Part shown: positions 31,984-38,283 of the stretch, piece by piece | How positions within the stretch are numbered: position 1 is the stretch's first letter | Layout of the letters: every line of letters begins with the position of its first letter | Source of the DNA: Gonium pectorale | Lineage: Eukaryota; Chlorophyta; Chlorophyceae; Chlamydomonadales; Volvocaceae | Assembly (NCBI GenBank): GCA_001584585.1 | Contig: LSYV01000005.1 | Location: 53,260-91,542 of the forward strand | Direction of reading: 5' to 3' | Length of the DNA: 38,283 nt | Notes under the pieces: model-generated | What the model saw: only the letters and a program-made list of their open reading frames with translations | What the model was told of the DNA's origin: nothing | Database searches by the model: none | Program-made: the position numbers and the translations under genes

Positions 31984-34090
31984 GGTGATGGCAATATGGG
32001 TGCAGGGTGGCTGGTGAGGAGGTAGGGTGGGGAAGCGCGCGTGGTGCTAGATTGCGCACAGACGACGGGCAGTAGTACACAGTAAAGGCGGCAGGCAACG
32101 TTGGCGTCTTGTAGGGAACATGTGTGGGGGCGGAAAGGAGACGTATACATGTCTGAACGCTTCTAGCGGTGGAGGAGAAGCGGTACTGCACGGTACTGCG
32201 CCTTCCAGCGGTGCTTAGCTGTATATGATACAGGGGTTGCGGCCCACCGTACCGGCGGCGGCTAGTACGGTAGGAGTGTGTGGGACGTTCGCTCTGCCTG
32301 CTTGTTTTGTCTTGTACCTGCCCGCCTTACTGGAAACGTCTCAGCCTCGGGTGTGCATGACCGTAGAGGTTTTCTTCTGTGGTCTTAACGGTCTTAAGGT
32401 GGTCTTAACGGTACGGCACCTGCGACGCAGAGCGGGAATGCGGACACGGGTCGTGGCGGACCCGGGGCGGGGTGGGATGCAGCACCTCAGAGGGGTGGGC
32501 GGGGCGCGCTGTGCGACGAGGGCACAGGGCAGCGGCGCGGCTCAAGCCAGGGGTTGGTGCAGCACCCATAGGTGCTGGGACTGCTGGCAGTCAGGTCCTG
32601 GACGCGGCCCAGGTCCGCGGGGAGGTCGTCGCCGAGGTGCGTGGCGCGGAGGCGCTGGTCCACCGCGTTGTTGAGGGAGCCAGGCACGCCCAATTGGTGC
32701 AAGGACAGGAGGAGCCGGACAGGGTCCATGAATGCTACGGAAGCGGCTGGGGATGACAAGGAAGGCGCCCACCCGGTCCAGCGCCACCGCCACCGCCACG
32801 TACGTGAGTAATGGCATATTGATCGCTCCGCGGGCACGTTCGGACGGAGCATCTCTGCAAGGGACGCTTCATAGTGCTCGCGCTGCAAGCACACACGCCT
32901 GCGTTGCACCATCGCCTCTCGATGACGACGTCCACGGTTATGCTGCTGTCTGCCGGCCGCAGCTTCGCGCGTCTGGGTGGCTCGCCTGGGTGGATCTCTG
33001 CTGTTTGCAGCCCGAGCATGCAGCTAGTCCCACAATGCAGGCGGTTCTTGGAGCACAGGGGGATGCTCCTGTGGATAAGCAGATTTGATCACGCCCTGGA
33101 TCACGCTAGGCAGTTCCCGGGCGACAGCAACGGGAGTCCTGACGGTTGACTGCTCTTACTTACCGTCACATTCCTGCAACGTCCGCCTCGCGGGGGACCC
33201 GAGCGACGAACCGACACGTAAAACACAGGCTTGGGTACGAAGCTCCTCCCGGGGGCGGGTGAGGCCGGTGGAAACGCACGGTTGGGGCGGCAACGGCATG
33301 TTGCTTTTGACACCTCGCGTAATCTGTATAGGGTGACATGGAGACGCCGTAACTGTGACGAGAGAATAAACACAAACAGCCGGACACCAGCCCCAGACGC
33401 CATCCAGCAATCTGAGGGGCTTGTTGGGATTGGCTGCCCAGCAGTGCCCGCACACGCGCAATGCTTCTGGAGGTGCCGCCGCAACCCCAGGTGCGTAGTC
33501 CCCGTCAATCATACACCGCTCCCTCAGCCCTCAGCCCCTTCGAGCGCGTACCCCATTCAGATCAGCGTCACGACATATTGGAAATGCTTGGGGCCAGGAT
33601 GTTGCGCACGTTTACTGCACAACGTTTACTGCACATTGGAGACAGGTGACCGCATATTGGCTAGTCTTGGCCTGCGCCGGACGCACATGGGAGTTATTAC
33701 TTAGAAGTCTCGCGCAAATCATCACCGCGGCATTCCGCGGCAAAAACGAACCCTGGATTCGGCCGCTCACGCGCCGCTTTCCCGCATACGTGTGGCCCCG
33801 ACCGCATGCGACACCTGCGATGCCCCGCCCGTGAGTGTCCCGAGCGGCAGGGCGCACCCGCAGCAATCCACGGACGCGGTACCGCGTGCACACACGAAGG
33901 AGCAGGTCCGCCTAGAACCCTAGATGCCGCTGGTGCTGCCGCCTTCCTGATGCAACTGTCAGGAGATAATAGGTTCCGTGATGTAGTACATTCCGTGGGT
34001 TCCGGTAGCACTTGGGTTGCCCTGGGTTTGGCACGCCGTGTCAGTTGGTAGTTGCCGTGGTCTGATTCTGAGTAAACATCTGCCTGCTAC
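31984..34090. other. Gene-poor region with weak coding hints
   Basis: No gene is supported. On the - strand around 32570-32729 an open frame reads like coding sequence (MDPVRLLLSLHQLG, LRATHLGDDLPADLG), but I cannot connect it to exons or a family. Short direct repeats: GGTCTTAACGGT at 32381 and 32401, and ACGTTTACTGCACA in tandem at 33608-33635. Confidence 0.4.
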
Positions 34091-35556
34091 TGAGTACCGT
34101 TGGTATATCTTGAAGACGCGTATTGTGCTTATGTCGAGGTGTTAGCTGCGTCATTGTCTTATCCAGTGCTGTGCCGGGCATGCGACAGTTGGGAGCCGCA
34201 GTGGGAGCCCGAGATGTCCGAACAGCCCAGTGGCAGGGCCCACTGTTGTGTTGACACCGCCAGGAGCCACAGCTTGGAAGCCATAGCCGTCGACCATCCT
34301 CCGCTGGGGTCCAGAGGATGGAGCTTTGCTGTGGCCACCCCAGACCGTGTCGTGGCCACAAGCCTGCAGGTGCTGCAGTGCGGCTCGCAGCCAGCGGAGG
34401 CCGTGCCAGGGCAGGGGTGCGGGTGCGACGGCGGCGACGACGAGCAGCTGCAAGACTGCTTCTTGGGTCTCATGCTCTCATCCATCTAATTAACGTTACA
34501 ACGGAACCGACAGCGGACCAGACCCGCCGTCCACCAAACCTGGCAAAGCAGCGCTGAACCGACCGAAACCCCTGCACAGCAGCAACTGTAAGCTTTTCCA
34601 CGTTGAACAAGCGGCCACCAAGTAGCAGATCCATGAGCAAAGTCGCAACGTCGCAGCAAAGTTGCAAAGTTGCAAAGTCGCAGCAGGTCGCGGAAATCGT
34701 GATGAAGGCAGAACACGCCCAACTCGGTAGAAAAGAGAAAACGCCGAAGCGACCCGTGGCACCCAGGGCGAGTCAGGCACAAGCGGCGCCGCGGAGCCCA
34801 GGCGCCTCCGCGCCAGCGGCCGAGGCGCCGCCAACCCAGCGGCCCCGCGGTGATGGCGGGGACCCGAAAGCTACGGTGACGGGGAGGCGGGTGGGAAGTA
34901 ACCGAACGCCCTGGCAGAAGGGCGAAAGCACTCAATGGACTACGAAATGAACTACGAAGTAACAGATAAGCGTGCGAAGCCCCTTATGACCCAATATAGG
35001 CAGCAAGGCTGCCGTACAACTGTCTAGGACTCCTTCGACCCAAGAACCTGCCTTCTCCGACGCGACGCTTCGCTCTGCTCCGGAGAAGTCAACATCACAG
35101 GTAAGCACGGGTGCCCACTGCCGGTGAGTGCGCAGGACACGGCGCACGGGCACACGGGTTTTGACACGGTTAGTACGGCGTAGCACGCGTAGCATGCGCC
35201 GAATGAAACATGCAATAGTGGTGGTCACTGCACGCCTGCTTTGCTTCACTATCGCCCTCTAAGCGGCTTTCCACGATGGGAAGCATGCCTACAGTAATCA
35301 GTAGTAAACTGTTCTAGCCAACTTGCCAGCTAGCCTTCCGTATTGCGCTCCTCTTTCAACCATTACGGAAAGCCTGTGTGCATATTGTCATTGCTAGCCG
35401 GCAATCGCCTTTGAGGCTTCCCTCTCGGCCTGGGTTCTAGGACCACGACACGCTCCGCCAATCGCTATGGGCATGGGCTAGTGAGCTCATGCAAGTTAAA
35501 GCTCAGATCTGAGGACTGCCGCCGAGAGCGGCTGAATTGAGTACCGGGGCCCGGGA
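34091..35556. other. Upstream flank of the right-edge gene
   Basis: No gene recognised. 34637-34685 is a simple array of GCAAAGT/GCAACGT units. The last few hundred bases before 35557 should contain the promoter and 5' UTR of the right-edge gene; no TATA box is evident. Confidence 0.45.
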
Positions 35557-38152
35557 ATGAAGCGTCCGGCGGGGACCGGCCAAGCGGTCGGGGTACCTGC
35601 GAAGCGGCAGAAGGTTCCAGGTATGCAGGACTGTGACTGGGCGTCGCGTCGTGTCTCGGGGCTACAATGCCCCCTGCCCCTTTCAAGCAGATGCCGAGAA
35701 GCCGGACGACCGCTTCAGGAGCGTGCTGGCGCCGCTGCTGAGCGCCGAGATTCTCACTGCGGGGCCAACAGCTGCGTCCACCGCTGCCACGCTGCCTGCG
35801 CTCAGCGCCGCGCTGCACCACCTGTGCCCCCCGGGGGGTGCGTGCTGCGCCTTCCACCGCAGCCACGCCCACGGCCCACCCGTCAACGCAGACGATGTCC
35901 GTCAACAGGTACGGCCAACAAGGCCAGGTGCTTCGGGTTGCGCAGATGACACTCGCCGGTTAGCACACATGTGCCCGCGTCGGTGTCACAGCCCGCGGTC
36001 GTCGCACACCACCTACCAACGTCATGCTGACCGGAGGGACACTACCCGTGCACTACCCGTCTAACGTAACGTGTCGCATGCACGTCCGCCTAAGGTGTCC
36101 CCATGGGCGTGGACCGACGTGAAGAAGCTGCTGCAACGCCGCTGCGTGCACAGCCTGAGTGCGCAGCACAGCGCCGACGGCGAGCGGGTGCTGCTGCGGG
36201 CCTTCCTGCGCATCCACCACGATGATCTGGAGCCATGCAGCTGCAATGGCACAAACAACGCAGCGCGCGTGGCCCGCGCCGCCGCCAGCGACCCCCGCCG
36301 GCGGTCGGAGGGCACCGCCGGCGCGGCGGCCGATGCGCGGCCGACTGCAGCAGCGGCGGGTGCCGCTGACGGCGGCGAGGGTGCCGCCGGCGCCGGCAGC
36401 ACGGCAGCGGGCACCGCGTGCGTCGCGCCCGGCACATGCGGCCCCGCTGAGCGGTACGGTCACGTGGTGGAGGTGCTGCTGCGCACCGATGACTGGTCGC
36501 TGGCCGCCTGCTCGTCCAGCTGCTGCGGCGTGGGCTACGACGCGCTGCACTCGCAGCTGTGCCCCGCGGTGGCGGCGGTGCTGCTGGCGGCGCGGATGGA
36601 GGGGGGCGGCGCGGTGCTGTGCGAGCAGGATATGGGCAGGCTGGCCACGGCGGCACAGGGCGAGGCTCCGGAGGGGGCGGCTGCTGCGTCGACGGCGGCG
36701 GCCGGGCAGGGAAACGGCATCGGTGCCGGCGGCGGCGCCCCCGCCTTCAGCTCGGGCCCGCTGACCGTGGGCCGCCTGCTGTCCGCCGCCTCTCGCGGCA
36801 TGCTGGTGCTGGGACCCAACCACGTGGTGCGTCGGGGTTGTGCGTGTGTGTGACCAGAGTGTGTTTTGTGCTTGGCAAGCCATTGGGCCTGCAGGGTGGG
36901 TTTGTGCTTGGCAAACCAGTCCAGCATATCTGCATATGCCATTTAGCAGGTCCTGAACACCCCGCTGCAGCAGCTGACTCTCGTACATATACTGCGGGCC
37001 TTTGGCTATGAGCAGCACCGGAGTCCCCAAATAATTTACTGACCGGCACCAGAGTCCCCAGAATTTTACTGACCTAACTTCTCTTGCTCCACTGCAGGAC
37101 CCGCTCCTGCCGCTGCCGGCCTCCATGTTGCCCGGGCCCGGCGCGCCGCTGGGGCTGCAACAGGAGCTAGAGAGCCCCAGGTGCGGTAACGCGCCGCGGC
37201 GGCCGTCTGAGGCGGCGCCCTCTCTCGGCCCGCCCCGCCCGCCATCCTCGCAAGCCGCACGCTGTACACGCTTTGCATCGGGCAGGGCCGCAGCGTGGGA
37301 AGGCTATGTACGACTGCCCGTGATCCTTTGTGCCGCGCCCGCTGTGATCTGCGCCGCTGCCCGCCCCCCGCCCCGCCCCACCCCGACCCGACCCGACCCG
37401 ACCCGCGCAGGTGCACGCCGGACTTCATCGCCGCGCAACTCATCCCTTGCACCCGGCCCGAGGCCGCCTCCCAGGGCGGCGCGGGCCCGGGGCCGAGCAG
37501 CAGCTCCGCCCCGGCTGTGCGGCCCGCGGCCCAGCCGCCCGTGCCCCCTCCGCACATCCCCGTGCTGCCCGGGGTGGAGCACGGCAACATGCCCGGGCTG
37601 CGCTACGCGGGGCAGTTCCCCTCGGCGTACGCGCGCTCCGTGTTCGCGGGCTGGTACCGGCAGAATGCGCCCCCGGCCGTCGCATCGGAGAGGTAGGGCG
37701 GGGCGGGTCGGAGTCGGGCACCGCGGCCCATTAACTGGTGGAGGGCGCTCTCCTATCAGCATCAGTATCGACACCACTTAGAGCATGGCAGTTACGGTCA
37801 CGGTGCGGCGGCCTGTGGAGGCTCCTCTCAATGTAGTTGGCAGCTCAATGTGGACATGTGGGCCTACGGCCGCAGGTACCGGGAGACGTACCGCATGCTG
37901 CTGCCGCCGGCGGAGGACGCGCAGGCGGCAGGGCCCGCTGCCGGGCCGCAGGGCGCCCCGGCCCGCCGCGTATCTGCCGCGTCCGCGAGGCCGCCGCTGC
38001 CCGCCGCCTGGTCCTTTGGCGCCGGCGGGGGCGGCGTGAGCCTGGACACCGCCACCGAGCTGGCTCCGCGCTACATCTCGTCGCGCGCCGCGGAGCGCGG
38101 CCCCGTGTGGGAGGCGCGCATGAATTTCCTCACCGCCAACGCGCTCACGGAC
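35557..38152 (+). CDS. Unrecognised multi-exon protein with N-terminal nuclear-localisation-like motif (3' end outside window)
   Basis: Seven exons with consistent phases: 35557-35620, 35691-35908, 36095-36826, 36950-36982, 37098-37180, 37411-37692, 37876-38152. They give 563 residues and the gene continues past the window at a GTGAGT donor. The N-terminus has a bipartite basic motif, KR followed by PAKRQK after about 12 residues, fitting nuclear import. Exon 2 (DDRFRSVLAPLLSAEIL to DDVRQQ) and exon 3 (WTDVKKLLQRRCVHSLSAQH, VLLRAFLRIHHDDLEPC) look like conserved helical domains interrupted by an A/G-rich insert. Exon 3 ends LGPNHV. Exon 4 is a 33-nt mini-exon (VLNTPLQQLTL). Exon 6 has a proline-rich linker, then MPGLRYAGQFPSAYARSVF and GWYRQNAP. 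I do not recognise the family. The GTACAT donor chosen for exon 4 is a judgement; reading on would meet a stop. Confidence 0.6.
37015..37074. repeat. Tandem ~30-bp duplication in intron 4 of the right-edge gene
   Basis: Two adjacent copies (37015-37044 and 37046-37074) share GCACC, AGTCCCCA and TTTACTGACC with a few differences. They sit between the 33-nt mini-exon and exon 5. The second copy is close to the branch/acceptor region, so it may have changed splicing. Confidence 0.8.
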
Positions 38153-38283
38153 GTGAGTGGCCCGGCACACACACACACACGCGGTGGTCGCCGCCGAACT
38201 AACATGCAGAGACATCGCCCCTTCGACTGCCTCGGGAGCTGGGTCCTACACCGACGCCATCACTTTCGCGCTTACGCTCGTCG

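Noticed and set aside
34100..34489. 129-codon + strand frame and overlapping - strand frames
   Set aside because: Several overlapping frames of similar length on both strands, none with motifs or splice support.
1..38283. CRISPR arrays, bacterial operons, tRNA or rRNA genes
   Set aside because: No regularly spaced repeats with unique spacers, no rRNA-like conserved blocks and no cloverleaf that I could trace by eye. The gene structure is clearly nuclear and eukaryotic.

Overview
The window looks like nuclear DNA of a chlorophycean (Chlamydomonas/Volvox-type) green alga. It is very GC-rich, with spliced genes of many short exons separated by roughly 70-600 nt GT-AG introns, alanine/glycine/proline-rich low-complexity inserts in conserved proteins, and TGTAA-type polyadenylation signals. 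The species cannot be named from the sequence alone, and I see no organellar, bacterial or viral genes.

Layout. (1) 1-4226, + strand: three tandem units of a small coiled-coil gene family, called P1 (cut by the left edge), P2 and P3. (2) 4227-5913: no convincing gene. (3) 5914-14852, - strand: a complete 15-exon XPF/RAD1/ERCC4 nucleotide-excision-repair endonuclease of 1453 residues. (4) 14853-15265: a short divergent intergenic region. (5) 15266-18786, + strand: a 9-exon bifunctional FMN phosphatase (HAD)/riboflavin kinase gene, with one apparent frameshift in exon 5. (6) 18787-21664: 3' flank, no gene seen. (7) 21665-25698, - strand: a two-exon gene for a 1251-residue protein with a long alanine-rich helical core. 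(8) 27328-30173, - strand: two more units of the same coiled-coil family (M1, M2), in inverted orientation to the left array. (9) 30174-35556: gene-poor DNA with short tandem repeats and a perfect palindrome. (10) 35557 to the right edge, + strand: the first seven exons (563 residues) of an unrecognised protein with a bipartite nuclear-localisation-like N-terminus.

The central genes are ordinary housekeeping or structural genes. The unusual part is the coiled-coil family around them. Each unit is built from the same short phase-0 exons (here 1, a, b, c, d, e), and introns and spacers are conserved as well as exons. The arrays sit in opposite orientation on either side of about 23 kb. M2 looks like a recombinant of P2-like and P3-like units. 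P2 and M1 share a fusion of exon c to exon e that removes exon d. Consecutive units are separated by only 5 and 23 nt between stop and next start. The function of the family is unknown.
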